Of a DNA stretch of 64,000 nucleotides, positions 36,998-50,700 are shown piece by piece (the first letter of the stretch is position 1; the number at the start of each line of letters is the position of its first letter). The notes under the pieces were generated by a model. The model worked only from the letters and a program-made list of their open reading frames with translations. It was not told the DNA's origin and did no database searches. This DNA is from Hoplostethus atlanticus. Taxonomy: Eukaryota > Chordata > Actinopteri > Trachichthyiformes > Trachichthyidae. The DNA lies in contig JAXDDX010000159.1 of NCBI GenBank assembly GCA_034670405.1, positions 248,001 through 312,000 of the forward strand. Direction: 5' to 3'. A program made the position numbers and the translations under genes.

Positions 36998-39463
36998 TTA
37001 AAAAGGTATAAAAAAAGTCCAAACAGCATGGCAGATCACATTCTCCAGATCGTGAGACACCACCACATCAGAATAGTCACTGCTGGGAGTCTCTCTGGCG
37101 ACATAGATCCCGACTGTTGTTCCCTCTATGGCACTTAGTGTATTGGCCTCAGTCATGTCCTGGTGAAAGGAAAAGAATGTCTTTAAGGATAGGTTCAATT
37201 TTTTTTTTACTCAGACCTCGTTAAGACATGGCATTTTTTAAGCCACACAGATTTCAACCATAAATTCACGAATGCTTTACTATGAAATTGCAGCCGCATC
37301 TTCTCACTTGGCTTGTAAACATCTAACGGGATAATCATTGAGTACGGTTACATGGACCCTAATAATGTGATTAAGCTCATAATGCGAGTAAGCACAATTG
37401 CATTATACTATGTGGATTACCCTGATTTTAGTCGCATTATGAAATGCCTAGTTTGCCATGTAAACACCTTGATCGCACTGTGCACTGGAGATTTTTCGAC
37501 AGTTTGTGACACATCCAAATTGCTGAACGGCTGTCGAATGGACGTGACGACACATGTCGCAGCAAAACAAGAAAGGAACAAGAAAGGCAAAGCTAGCTAA
37601 GCAAAAACAGGCGGGAAATGGCAGAAAAGAGAAAGGACAACATTTTTGGGGTGAGGCGGAGACCTTAACAATTGATCTGTGGAGGTTGGATATTGGAGGG
37701 AAATTCAGGGAAGTGACGTAGAATTATGGACAGCAGCACATCTCAATCGGACTATGCTCTGTATCATGTAAACAGGTAAACGGCTACTTTTGCACACACT
37801 CACCATGTACTCCTGCACCAGATCCTCAGGATCGTCGTTGAGGTAGATGCAGAGTCCTTTTATGACGCACTCCCTGCCAGCATCGATGTCTTCCTCAAAG
37901 ATTAAAACAAAGAACATAGCGACATTTTAACTCAAATTGTCAGTAGCAGGGATGAAAGATGAAAAAAAAATCTGAAAACTGTTCTGTAACAGTTAACTTG
38001 TGAGGCTTGCATCTGTATAAACAGATGTTTATGTTCACCTATGGAAAATGATCATTCAATAATTAAATTATTTTGCGTTAAACAAAAAAGTATTTTACTG
38101 ACCTAATGCTGAAAGGGCAAAAATGCAATTTATAGTTAAAAAGTTCTTACTGTCATCATTGCAGCCGTCTTTAAGCTTTTTGCCCTGCTGCCCCGATCGC
38201 TTCTCAAACACCTTCAGCAGATCTGCAGAGTGTAGGTCAAGCTGTGACAGAAATCTTGACTGTAGAGGCGTTGTTGTGAGACGCTTGAACTCTGCGTTTA
38301 TCTGAAACAACATGAAATCATTTGAGACAAGATCCTTAGAAGGACATAACTGGCACCTAAATATACAGATCTCTGATTGATAATGACCGGTTTTAGTCAC
38401 ATGAAATCAATTATTCAAATGAATTAAAAGCGCATTCCACTTTCTAAAAGTGTACGGGCAGCTTACATATACACAGGGAAAACGATTATTATTCCCATAA
38501 TATCTATGTTTCACTCGATAATACTTTAATACTTGGGACCTACTTGGTAAAACTGAGGGGCAGGCCTTACAAAGCCACATTCACAGCAACAATCTTCCAC
38601 ACTTGCAGCACCATTCACTGCAAAAGAGAAATGGAAACAAATAAGGATTAATGTCTAATGACAAAATCATCAAATCTAATCTCAAATCTCATTCTACTTC
38701 AAATATGTATGACAAGCTGTCAAAAATTATGAAATATCAAACAATAATAAAAAGGGGAAGGTCTAAGTAACAGTAGTGAACAAAGAAGAACTTGACAGAG
38801 TCCAATGAGGCTTCCCGCAACTGTTTATGACAAGCATTTCAAAAAGGTATGACACCTCACAATAATGGAGTGGGGCAGAGTTAAACCAATGGGACTCTCC
38901 CCCTCATCATCCTAAGACTTCCACTGAGTCTATGGGAGTTGTAGCTAGGACAAGTGTTGTAAAAAATATCCAAAAGTCATACTTTTTTGCTAAATTTTTG
39001 CTAAAATATTACTTTAACATTAACAGAGCAAATAAAAAAAATAAATCATATTCTCACCACAGTGAGCCCACAGTGAAAGCGCTGACTCCAGGAGACACGC
39101 ACAGACTGAGTTTGCTTGTCAATATGCAGCAACAAAGAGCAAGAGAAAAAACACTTAATCAATGTAAAGTTGTATTTCTCTAAAACAAATAGTATATACT
39201 AGAGGTCAACAGATTGTTTGATGGCTGATGCCAATCTTTTTATAGCAGAGCAGCAAATAGCAAATATGTTTCTGCATCTGAAATGTAAATGACAACATTG
39301 CTCTCTTCAATGTACATTTATAACAGTTCTACTCTCCACAAAACCTTCAGAGTGTGAGGCTGGTGGTGAGCTGCAGCACCAAACACATTTTGAGAAAAGA
39401 TACAGACTCACCACAGAACTTGAGCCACAGCGGAGGCACTGTGCACTTCTGATGGACGGTAAT
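36998..39463 (-). pseudogene. multi-exon remnant of an uncharacterised fish gene family
   Basis: Five phase-compatible minus-strand exons were assembled: 39463-39412, 38617-38544, 38301-38151, 37889-37804 and 37159-36998, giving 174 codons and a stop. Translation includes CECGFVRPAPQFYQ, INAEFKRLTTTPLQSRFLSQ, GRECVIKGLCIYLNDDPEDL and EGTTVGIYVARET. From memory these match a large, uncharacterised, often SAM-like fish protein family (INAEFKR, RECVI.ALC.YLNEDP, GIYVIR). The family normally continues well beyond the last motif; here it ends early in ...AVWTFFIPF. No in-frame ATG was found before the third exon, so a first coding exon is missing or unrecognised. It may be transcribed but looks truncated. 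Confidence 0.5.
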
Positions 39464-40380
39464 CTGCAGCAGCAACAAAAGCAACAACATTAAAATACAA
39501 AAAAATAAATAAAACACTTCTACAATCCAAAACTGTGACTTTGAGACTATCTTCTCTTACTGGGGCCTGGTAGTAACGCCAGGCCTTCGGTACCGCACGC
39601 AAAGTTTCCTTCTGCCCATTTCTAGTGTGACCGCAGCCTCACCAAAAGCATGAGCAATCTAACACCGGCCCAACCCTTACAACTAACGTTACCCTGCTGG
39701 CCGTCCGACCGGTCACAACTTCAGCTGGCGTTACTTAACTGAGCCTGCCAACTCGGTTGGCCTCGCGACTGATAGGCCTAGCCATCTTAACGTTATGTAG
39801 CACCCAACAATGTCCTTAACCTTCAACGCTGCAAAAATAACTAGATAGCCTACCATTAACGGAACAAGCCCAATAAAGTAATTGATACTATTGGTCAAAT
39901 GACCGCAGCAAAGCACTCGTACTCCTCCTTGACAAAAGCTAATCCTACCTTAACTATTTTTGCTAACAAATGCTAACTTAGCAGATAACATTACCTAGCT
40001 ACAAACCAACACGTTGCCCCCGGGCCCCACCCTACTAACTTAACTGATGCCATTATAACTGCATATTTGTACTGTTTATAAAGGAATTTAACACAAACTC
40101 GTTCTATATTCTCTTGCTATTACGGTCAGCTTCCCAATGCAAATAAATTCACACAGAAATGAACAGCACTGCGTTCAGTTAAGTAACTTAGTAACAGTAA
40201 CGTTAATGGCGTCTGCTTGGAAGTTTTCACAGATTAAAGTGGCAGACACGGCGATTAAACAGAGCGAGAGCAAATAACCTCATGGCAGTTCATTAACTTA
40301 TGTTGGCGACTCAAGACATTATACTACATATGGTTACGCATTAGCCAATATTGAAATTTATTCCAGCCATCCATACTTAC

Positions 40381-40465
40381 CAAGCTGAGCTGAGTAATGG
40401 CGGTGTGACAGGGCTGTCTTCTTCCTCAAATGCATTGCGCGGCGCGCGATTGCGCGGGATATCGA
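40381..40465 (-). promoter_or_regulatory. CpG-rich first-exon/promoter region for the minus-strand gene remnant
   Basis: On the minus strand a sequence rich in CG (CCCGCGCAATCGCGCGCC) is followed by about 60 nt ending in the strong splice donor AGCTTG|GTAAGT at 40381/40380. An ATG in this segment opens MHLRKKTALSHRHYSAQL, but its frame does not fit the downstream exons. The position, just inside the right end of the 4.6-kb element, suggests the element carries its own promoter. Confidence 0.4.
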
Positions 40466-40649
40466 TACTTGATTGACTCACTTTATCCCAACATGAGCTA
40501 AACAAGTTAATGTACTCTCTCTGCATATAATGTAGATTCTACACAATACTATTACATTTTGCTTCAGAATATGAAACAATTGTGGAAAATGCACAAAAGA
40601 TGCTTAGATAAATCCAACAGATGGCCAGTCTCCTTTTTTTTCAGTGTAC

Positions 40650-43600
40650 GGTTCGTTAGGCGTGAGGATATGATCTGAACCAACTACAGGAAACCACCCC
40701 CAAAACGCAAAGGTTTATGGGCATAAGGAGACAGATGTTGACGTTTGATAGCTTGGAAAGCCCAGCATAACAAAATGAAGGGAAGGCAAATTGCAGTCTG
40801 GACTGATGGATGACAGGTTAACAAAACTCTGTCCAATGAATGAGCTACTTGTGAGTCCATGTGACTTTTGTTTACGAGCCCTGGCAACGTGAACCTACAT
40901 GAACCAATTACAAAAATGCAACAAAGTCTTTTCCAGTATGGTTCAGACCAAAGGAAACAAACTATAGGTGTGATAGAGATGTCTCTCTATGACAGCCTAT
41001 ACATCTAATTCCCTCCGTTGTATCATCTTCCTGTATAAATCTACCATATGGGACAATGCTAGAGGCTAGTGGATACTTATGTCCCCACTCTGTGCGTATG
41101 TAGGGTTGTCTAGCCATGTAGTCCAACCAGGACATTGCCCCTCTGTGACATGGACTTGGACGGGTAATCTGTGAGCTCAGCAAAACGTAATCTTCTTTCG
41201 GGCAATGACCAGGACGGCATTACTCGTACGACTGTGTGCGTGTGCACAGTAACCGCGCTTCGGTGGAAATGCCTTGGGATATTGTAATTGTCAGCCACTG
41301 TCTGCAGGCTATTGTACGTTTGCGTAAATCTTCTCGTCCTGTTATTTGGTTGAGGGTTGGGAGCTATCTAGTGCAGTCACAGCCTTGTACCATTGGCCAT
41401 TGGCCTCCACTCAAGCATTTGGGAGTTTAATGTCTTTTGCTCAAGGGCACATTGACGGCAGTTGCAGAGGGCAAGCACTTCTGGCTCACTTCCCTCACCC
41501 AGATTTTCCCAGCCAGTCTTGGAAGTTGAGTTAGCTTCCGTTAAGAGGCTGATTGACTGTCTCTCACCCACTTACAGTAATATGGTCTTTCCTGGGAAGT
41601 GATGTGTTTTACATGTGTTTGGAATAAATGGAGGACGCACTGTCTAGTTAGCAATAGCAGCAATAGCTACCATGGCTGAACAGACAAAGAAAAGCAGAAA
41701 CTACAGAAATCCAAGGAAAAAGACGTCACAGTAGGGGAGACCGGGGCACTGTGGGATGGGAGCACTTTGGTACAGACTAAAAATAGAACATTTCCATTGG
41801 TGAAACATGCTGTGAATGATTCCCAGACCTGAAGAGAGGTCTTTCATGGCACCGGTCCCCCCTACTGGCCACACTGTTTGATGGACAAGTGAAGCGCAGT
41901 ACAAAAACAAAATGTAAAACTAAGAACTCATGGATAACCACTTCAGGAACCACTGGAGGAAAAAATAATAATACAATAAATAAAATTCTTGTCACCAATC
42001 GTAATGTGGCTTCATCTGCACCAATAGCCCTGCATTTTCTTTGCCGTTAACATATTTTAGTAGTCATATATGAATTGCGCCAGGCACATGGAGCGGCAGA
42101 GCAGAATGAGAGAGCATGGCTCAATTAAGACGGATATAGTGGTCCAGAAACCCCCAGGGGTCCTTGAGGAGTTCCCAGGGGGACGCCAGCACAATCAGGA
42201 ATAGTTTTATTTCACTGTAATTTAATCCACTAGAAATTCTCCCAGTTAGAGAATGTATAATAATGACTATTGTAATCATAAATTCTCTCATCACTATTAT
42301 TTCCCCATATACGGCGTGGACAATTCTACCATTCATTAGTAATAGGTTTGTGGCCTAATATGAATCTTTTTTCTGGGTTAAGAAAATGTTTGAGAACCTC
42401 TGGTATAGAGAGGCATTTTCATCCCACTGAAATACAACTGGTTGATATGGTAATTACTATTGTAATCCTGGGTTTTGGAGATTAACACACAGCTGGTCAA
42501 GAGGAGCGGTAGGACTCGAGATATAGCCTGGCAGAGCCTGTATAGCTGGCAGAGAGGTCCCGGTGTCTCTGTTTATCATCATCATGGCTTTGTTTCTAAT
42601 TATTACTGAACTGAACCTTTATATTTGTTCATTTAATATTCCTGTGTAAGAGCTGAAATGTTGTACTTGCTATATTCCTTTACATGGAATCTCTGGAGCA
42701 TCATGGAGTCTTGGGAGGTGTATTCCCGTCAGGGAATTGGGTCAATTCTCTGGGGAAGTCAGGGGAATATCAGGGAATTGTACAAATGGGCCACTATAGC
42801 AGAATGTATTTTCCAACATGTTTCACACATTCATTGTGTTTAGATGGTGCTTTTCAACCCAACTGTAGTGGCAACCAGACTGAAAAACAACATTAACAAC
42901 CAGGAAACATAGCGATGTAGTCATGGAAAGACATGGAATTTTACATCAGGGCCATGGTGGACTGACATACATTTACTGACATATATTTCATTTTTTAGTA
43001 TATTTCATATACTACATGTTTTCATACATTTTTCAAGTTCTGCCACTGTTATTGTGCACACCCTAATAATGATTCATTTTTTCATACTTTGCATTCATAC
43101 ATTTCCACTTTATGTTATTGAAGCATTGGAATTGTCAGTTGCATTATTCTTAATACCTGCTGCCATTTGCTATTGTTTTTATGGTGGTTTATCAGTTTAA
43201 ACCTTTGTTGTTCTTTTTATTTTTCTATTATTCTTTATCTTTATTCTTCTCCACAAAACTTTGGGCTTTCATAACTCAAGTCAATATATTTGATGGTGCC
43301 ACTATAACTATAGTTCAAAGTAAAACATTTCAAAAGACTAGAATTCTGCGACGGTTGGTCCTATAGATGTGAAACTTGCCACACTTGTCTGTCTGTCCTT
43401 GTTCTACGATTTTGCCTCTCGGACCATCATGGATGGATTTTCTGCAATTTTGAATTTATTGAAAAGCTAATTACAAACAACTCCTACACAAATAGTCCAC
43501 TGCCACCAAGCATCACAAGAATTGGATTTGATGTTTTATTATTACTCCATGATAGTTTACCTGATCATCATGAAGCCTCTTAGATATATTTAGGCTTCAA

Positions 43601-44794
43601 TAAGCTAAAGTCATTTATAAATTGAGAAATAGGCGGTAAGTGTCAAAAGTTTGTATCTGAAAATCTAAATCAACCACTTATTATGAAATTTGATATCTAC
43701 ACTCCAAGTTTTAGTCATACTGTAAAGGTAAGATGTGATTGGATGATGTGGCCTACAAAAACGTATTTTATTATTGGTTACCGTGAGATGGTACATGATA
43801 GATATGTGCAATTTGGCATGTGTCTCAGTATACTTATGGAGTTGTATGTGCTCTACAAAGTTACAAAGTCTCGGTGGAACCAGTCATATCCGACTTAATG
43901 GTTTTCTGCAATGTTGACATGTTTGGAAAAACGAAGGCTTTTTCCAATTTTTTTTACTCATCAGCACTGAATTTGGTATATAGCATTAGGGGACCAAGTT
44001 ACACCAATGTACTATATTCGGGCAAAATCGGCCAATCGATATGGACACCATTAATGAATAAATGTGATACAGCTCCAAACATAGGTCAGCTTCTGACCCC
44101 AAAGCTAGCAGGACAGCGTTCCAGCTGCTCCTCAGGTTGGCTGCCGATCCATACTATCTCAGTTCCTTCTCTTGACTGAAAGACAAAGGTTAAAAAGGTT
44201 CCCAGATGCAGGGAGAACCGGATTGATTCTCTCCTGCATCCAGCCCACACCTCAACCACACACTCCACTTGGAACTCAGTTTGGTTCCAATGAAATTAAC
44301 GAATACAATGAAAAATATTGATCTTTTGTGGGAATTTCTCAACCAAGGCAGCCGACTGTTTTTCTTTGCTGCATCCATGCATTATTATTTTTCTGCTGCA
44401 ATGACCGTATTTCTGGATATGTAAAGTTTCATCTTATCCTAAAAGTAAACAAGCCTAGGGACACTGCTGATTGATTGATGTCATAGGTGTGCCTCTGAAA
44501 CACCATCCTCACAAAATCCTGCATAAGCTAGGATACTCCTTTGACAAATAGCATAGACGTGTCAGGGAAATCTGACAAACTACTTAAGGTTGGTTGTTAC
44601 AGCTACCTCTCTTAGTCTCTCTGCTGTGTCTTTAGAGTGTGCTAAATCTTGCAACATGGCAATGGGACGCAATATTTTATCTCTATTCCATAACCAACAC
44701 AATGAGAAGATGTGTTTCTGTGCAAAAGCCATATCCACCTTTCAGTGTTTGTTTTTTGTTTTTCCTGTTCCTGTTTTGGTAGCAGAGGTGAGCC
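40650..44794. other. upstream region of dnajc5g, no recognised gene
   Basis: No coding exon was recognised. A LINE/SINE tail (CTGCTGCAATGACCGTATTT) lies at 44393-44412. TTTTGGTAG|CAGAGG just before the dnajc5g ATG is a plausible acceptor, implying an upstream non-coding exon whose position I cannot fix. Confidence 0.4.
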
Positions 44795-47700
44795 ATGGCT
44801 GAGCCAAACTCCAACCGTCCACAGAGGAAGATGTCCACTGCTGGGGAGAGTCTGTACAAGGTCCTAGGGCTGGAAAAAGGAGCCTCAGCCGAGGACATCA
44901 AGAAGGCATACAGGTAAACAGACCTTCACTCTCAACTTTCAACTCCCTACAGAGATAGACCTTTGTTTAACCAGAAACCTTTGTTTAACCTCTTCCTGCA
45001 ACAACTCACCTCATCTTTCAGATTTCAGAGCGAGACTTCTCCTTCAGCGAGGCTTCTGTTTCTGGTTAAACAAAGGTCTATCTCTGCAGCGATCCTTTCC
45101 GTAATGTTTTCAGACACTTCCAATAACAACCTGAGCCTGTCAGTGGCAAAAACAAGCAGTTTTAGTGGACGTACTTTGATCGGGCGCAGTTGACCCAACG
45201 GATTACGTTGCAGCCATTGCAGCCCGTTTCGTGACTGCCGGCTGAGGCGATCTACTGGACCAATTCCAAGACCTTTTGTACCTAAATATGCACAAATAGG
45301 GCCCAGGTTTAAAAATACCGGAATTACCCTTTAAGCCATTAACAAGATATTTGAATATTTGAATATGCCTGTAAACCTGATCATCCAACCTATCTCTCCC
45401 TTCTGCTTTCCTTGCTTGCTTCCTTCCTTCCTTTTTTCCTTCCTACCCTTTCTCTATGTACCTCCTTTCACTCTCTGCTTCACTTAATCTCCACTTAATT
45501 TCCTGTCCGCTGCTCCCTCCTCACCCGTCAGGAAGCTAGCGTTGAAGTACCACCCAGATAAGAACCCAGAAAACCCGGAGGCGGCTGAGAAGTTTAAGGA
45601 GATCAACAACGCCAACTCCATCATGAACGATGAGACCAAGAGGAAGATCTACGACGAATATGGCTCCATGGGCCTGTACGTGTCCGAACAGTTCGGAGAG
45701 GAGAGCGTCAAATACTACTTCCTTATGTCCAAGTGGTGGTTTAAGGTGAGTGTGTATGCGTGTCAGAATTCGAAAAGGTTTTTGAAGGTCGATACAGATG
45801 TTTTGGAGATTGAAACTGGCGATGGATGATATTTTGTGCCAATATTCAATATTTTTAAATTTAAGTTTTAATGCCAAAGTTAAAAAAAAGCCTCTGAAAT
45901 AGCATTTACAATCAATTCAGGTTAAGGGTTTCCCATAGACAACTGTGCAAATCAAACTCTGTAATTTCAGGTGTCATTTGTTTTTGTGTAAGGTTGGTGG
46001 ACTGTCTAGTTGATTGTGTCGTGTTGAACCACAAAGACTGAATCAGACAGACGATGCTTAGACCAAGGCCAACTGATGCATTTGAACTGAACAAAAATAT
46101 CAGCAGGCTGCACAACATTGGGACAATGTAGAGAATGGAGAGACCAGATTTCTATCACAGAGAGGCTTATTTGACTGAATGGATCTGGAAAGTGGTGGAA
46201 GAGACCCCAAAGCGTTGTTTTTGACACATTTATTCCTGTGGTCTTTCAAATAAAAGTTGTGGAGAACTGGGAAGATTTGACTGACTGTAATCAACTTCTC
46301 CATTTTGCCAGGCGGAACTAGTGTTTATGAAACTAAATCACATCGGTAGGGAACCGAGGGAGTACACAAATCTGGCTGTCGATGGTGGATGATGGCGCAA
46401 GGTTCAGCCGGGGGCTAGCTTTTCTAGGTCAACATGCTTGTTGACCACCCATTGGCCGAGCTTACTTCGTTCAGCTCTCTAGGAAATGACTGGTTTTCCA
46501 GTGACTTTTTGATTATGTTGCTCACAGTGTGAACACACGGAGAGCTGATGGGGTTATATAATAATTTCTTTCGAAAAGTATCTCAACACTCTTGCTGTTG
46601 TTGTTGTATGTGCATTCTAAATATGCAAGGATGGAAAGTTAACTAGATAAAATTTCCGAGGTAGTGTAAAAACCTCACTGGCCAGATTTTGAATAGGGAC
46701 TAATGGAAATGATTTGGAACTGATGCCAGCCAAAATGAAGGCAGCGCGTTCCATCTTTATGCTATTGTATGGAACAGCTGTAAAATGTGCAAGTGTTTTA
46801 AAAGTTGCTGTGTGTCTGTGTTCTGCAGAGCCTGGTACTGTGCTGCACGTTGTTCTCCTGCTGCTGCTGTTGCTGCTGCTGCTGTTTCTGCTGTGGGAAA
46901 TGCAAGCCGCCCGACGACGACGAAAACTACCAGTATATTGACCCCGAAGACCTGGAGGCCCAGATCAAAGCCGAGCAGGATGGAGGTGAGAAGTCTCAAA
47001 TTATGGAAAATTTAATATTTAATATTATATATATTATTAAATATTAAATATATATATTTTATATATTTTATATATTTTATATTCTCAAAATAAGGCCTTA
47101 AAAGTATTGAATTTCGTTTACAAAGTATTGAATTTCGTTTGCAAAGGTCTTAAATTTCTTTCTTGTCCTTTTGTAGGCTCAAATAAATACCGTAACATCA
47201 TGAATAACTGTCAAATGTATAAAATGTTTTGTGTGTAACGTTACAATTTACTCTGTTTGGTGTGTCTTGGACATTACGAGAGTACAGGTAATGTTTACGT
47301 CAGTGTATTGACGCTCTTGACCGTGGAGTGTGCTGCTAACAAGCTAGCTCGTTGTCTCAGAATGGGCAAGTGTCGTTTTAAGGGGCTTTCACATGATCCG
47401 CGCAAAGCGTCGGCATCAACGTCAGGTTGGACGAGACTCCTTCACATGATCAGCGTCACCCGCATCAGCCGGTGACCGTAGCTAACCACATCGCCAATGA
47501 TCATACTAGCACAGCCATAGAAGTGAATATAGACTGGCTGCATATACGTCCTGTACTAAGCTGTCAACCAACCTGGTAGTCCCATCTGCAAACCGACATC
47601 ATTCCATGATACAGCCTTTTTAGTCAGATCATGGTATGATTTAAGCGTCATGTTGTATAATTCGGGATGCTCCGACACACATAAAACAAGTTTCTCTTCT

Positions 47701-50700
47701 ATATATTTTTTTTAATTTCGCGGCTATGATAGCCTGTCAAACGCCTCTCTTTCCCACTGCTCTCTGTCTCTAACCCGATCACTAATGAATAGCAAACTAA
47801 GAGCTATTAGATTCCAGTGATTGGTTGCGCGTCGCGAAGGTCAAAGTTGAATATAGTTGAACTCTGAGCGCAGCGCCAGGGGGTCTCCCAGTGTCTGTGC
47901 CCAGGGCGCAGAACGCCGGGGGCGGCGGCGACGCTTGCCAAATAGGAAATGAATGCCAGAGCTGAGCGTTTTTGTCGCTGATCATGTGAAGGGCGCTCAC
48001 AAAGCTATTGTGTATTAAATATTAATGTGAGTATTATAATAACATGTTTTATTAAATTCAAGTACTTGGTAAATAATTATTTTCTAGGGCTTAAAATCCA
48101 TACTGATTTTCCATTATATCCTTCATACTTTTGCCAGTATGGCCGTGAAGTTGGCATTAAATTTCATTCTAAGTGGATTAAAAAGGTCTTAAAAAGTCTT
48201 AAATTTAACTTGGAGAACCCTGGGGGTACCCTGAATAAACATGAAGTAGAAACTAGAATGCACAATAAAGTAGAAAAAAAGCAGTTGCTCTTGGACACTG
48301 CGCCTGGCTAAATTTAAGAACAGTTCAACTTTGTAGAGGATACCACATCATTTCAACTACTTTTTTGTGAGTCAACCAATCACAAGGATGCGGAGCCTCA
48401 CACTATTTATGCAGCTGGCAGTGTAATCCAACAACAACCAGAATGAAAAGGGCGAAAGTGGAGCAGTGTTTCCACTGGTTGACAGGTTGCTTTGGCAGCG
48501 GTATGGGGGTGAGAGTGGCTGTTCCATGTTCTTTATGAATCTATACAGGCCTAGCAGTTGCGTCAAATGTCTCCTAGCAACCACATCTGATGCCGTCATG
48601 AAGGTCCGTTGGACAATGGGCTGTGCACAAGTAATAGCGAAGTATAAAAGCTGAAAAAAAGAGAAATTGTTGTTGCATGGGTGTAGGTCAATTCAATAAT
48701 GTTCGTAAGTGAATGGTCTGATAAAGTAGATGTGTTTCCAAATGTAGGTTACTGTGACTCAGTAAACTGTCTTGTCTTTAGCCCTAGTCTCTACTGCAAA
48801 ACACTCTTGAGTTAGAGCTTGAGAAGAGTCAGCTCAATTAACTTGAAATAAGCAGTTTGTGTTTGGCTTTGTTACTTTTCTAACTGGCCAGCAGGCTAGA
48901 AGCTATTTTAACAAAGTAATCCGAACCAACAGGAAACAAACTCAAACAGGGTTTCATGGGTATTGACATCTGATTGTCACTTATTCATGCTGGCATGTCT
49001 GGGCCGATGCTCATATTGAGCTATTTCTTCACTGGTACGAACACCAGAGAAGGTACAGTAAATTACAGCAGAGAGAAGTCTAACATGCTTAGCTAAAGTT
49101 ACAGGGACTGGAATCGGATTTGTTTTGGCTCCCCCTTACTTGAGAAAGCCTGCACCGGTCAAAAAGTTGGTAATAGTTGTTACCCTGATCATAGAGTCAG
49201 TATGGAGACTGTTGGCTGTGTGGTTGAAGCAGCGCTTTTTCTGCAACAATGGTGCCAACAGGGCCTTAGATCCTTAGATGAGTTTCAGTGGTCATAATAG
49301 ATTTGTGTGTTCTCCTGGCGTCACTCCTCTTCTGCAGTGATTCCACAGATGTCACTTTTCTGCCTGAACGAGTGTAGTAGCTTCCTCTCTGAGAGGAGGA
49401 GGAGGGAGGATGCATAACAAAGAGAGATGAGGAGGGAGGTGAGGCTCTATGTGGGAGCTGCAGAGCACAGATAGGATCAGTAGGGTTCACTGATATGGTT
49501 TTTGGAAGGCCACTACTGATATTTGTGGGATTGAAGCTGTCAATAGCCAATATTTAAACTTTATTGATAGCAAATATTTAAATTTGACTATTTCCATCCC
49601 AAAATAAGTAAGTAAAAAGTATTCAGTGTTTTCCTCAGAATTTTATTCTTGTAGGGTGGGAAAGCCTCAGCGTTTAGCATTTAGACCATGGGATACTAAA
49701 ACCCTCCATTGAAATTGCTACTATTACCAATAATAATAACAATAATAAATAATCTACTGGACCAGATCCCATTTTTAACAAACGGACAGTACCAGCCCAA
49801 TATACTGGAATATATTCAAAGCTCGCAGACTCAGTCATAGACAAGTCTACCAAAGCAGCAGGCCAAACAGTGCATACACCCAATAGTGCATACACCCAAT
49901 AGATATGAAAGAAACTAGACTGTGTATGCACTAACACGACATGCAATTTTGCGGTGAATAAGAGTTCACACCTGCTGGCTCATGGGAGCAAATTTGCAAG
50001 GAAGATTTATATCAGTTACAACACTTAGGGAATGGGGTTTCAGTGTATAGGATTTGAAAATAGCTTTGACATTTGTGGCAACCAGTGAAATGATGACTGA
50101 CAATCACTCGCCTCCTCTGCAGTCAGTTTTCTATGCCTTAGAAGGGTAAAAGCAGCACTGAAAACTGTCAGTGATAAATCATCTGAACTGAATTTAGGCT
50201 TCAATGGGTGGATTTTTGAATGGCGGCCTTTTGAATGCCATTTTTAGGGCTTTACAGTGGAAAGTGAACAAAAAGATGGGAAAGAAAGAGGATGGAATGC
50301 AACATAGCCAATATTCTTCAGTTAGGTCGGTTCTAATTAACTACTGTTGTGGGGTGAGAAACTGGAGTTTATTAGCATTAGAGTGCTCTCTCAGTGGAAA
50401 GATCTCAGGATAAAGCCCAATGGATGACTCGCACAAGCAACTGCTTTGTAGGTGATTTGTTTATGGTCTTAAAACAAAGACATTCAATGTTGTCCTATCA
50501 TAATTCAACTTCCTCCAGGCACTGACTGCACTCAAAACAGAATTAAGTGTTAGGCACATATATAGTTTTAGTTTGATAGATGTCTGTCTTGTTCCTCCAC
50601 TCTTTTTTTAATGTTCAGAGAAGACTTGCTTGAGTCAAGATTCAAGGTATTGTCATCATTCCAGGGAGGTACAGATTAATATCTTGTGGACTGAAACTTA

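Larger units (their letters stand above)
36061..40649. mobile_element. 4.6-kb segment bounded by inverted ends, carrying a gene remnant
   Basis: The left boundary is GTACACTGAAAAAAAG and the right boundary, in reverse complement, GTACACTGAAAAAAAAGG. TTGGATTTA follows close behind in both. The flanking GTAC occurs on both sides (36061-36064, 40646-40649) and could be a 4-bp target duplication; alternatively TA is the duplication and the ends start CACTGAAAA. CAC-type ends would suit the CMC (CACTA/Chapaev) group, but that is inference. Near the left end, 36245-36350 has four imperfect repeats of about 29 bp, and a similar CACTTTATCCCAACA block sits near the right end at 40479. No transposase was found. 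Confidence 0.6.
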
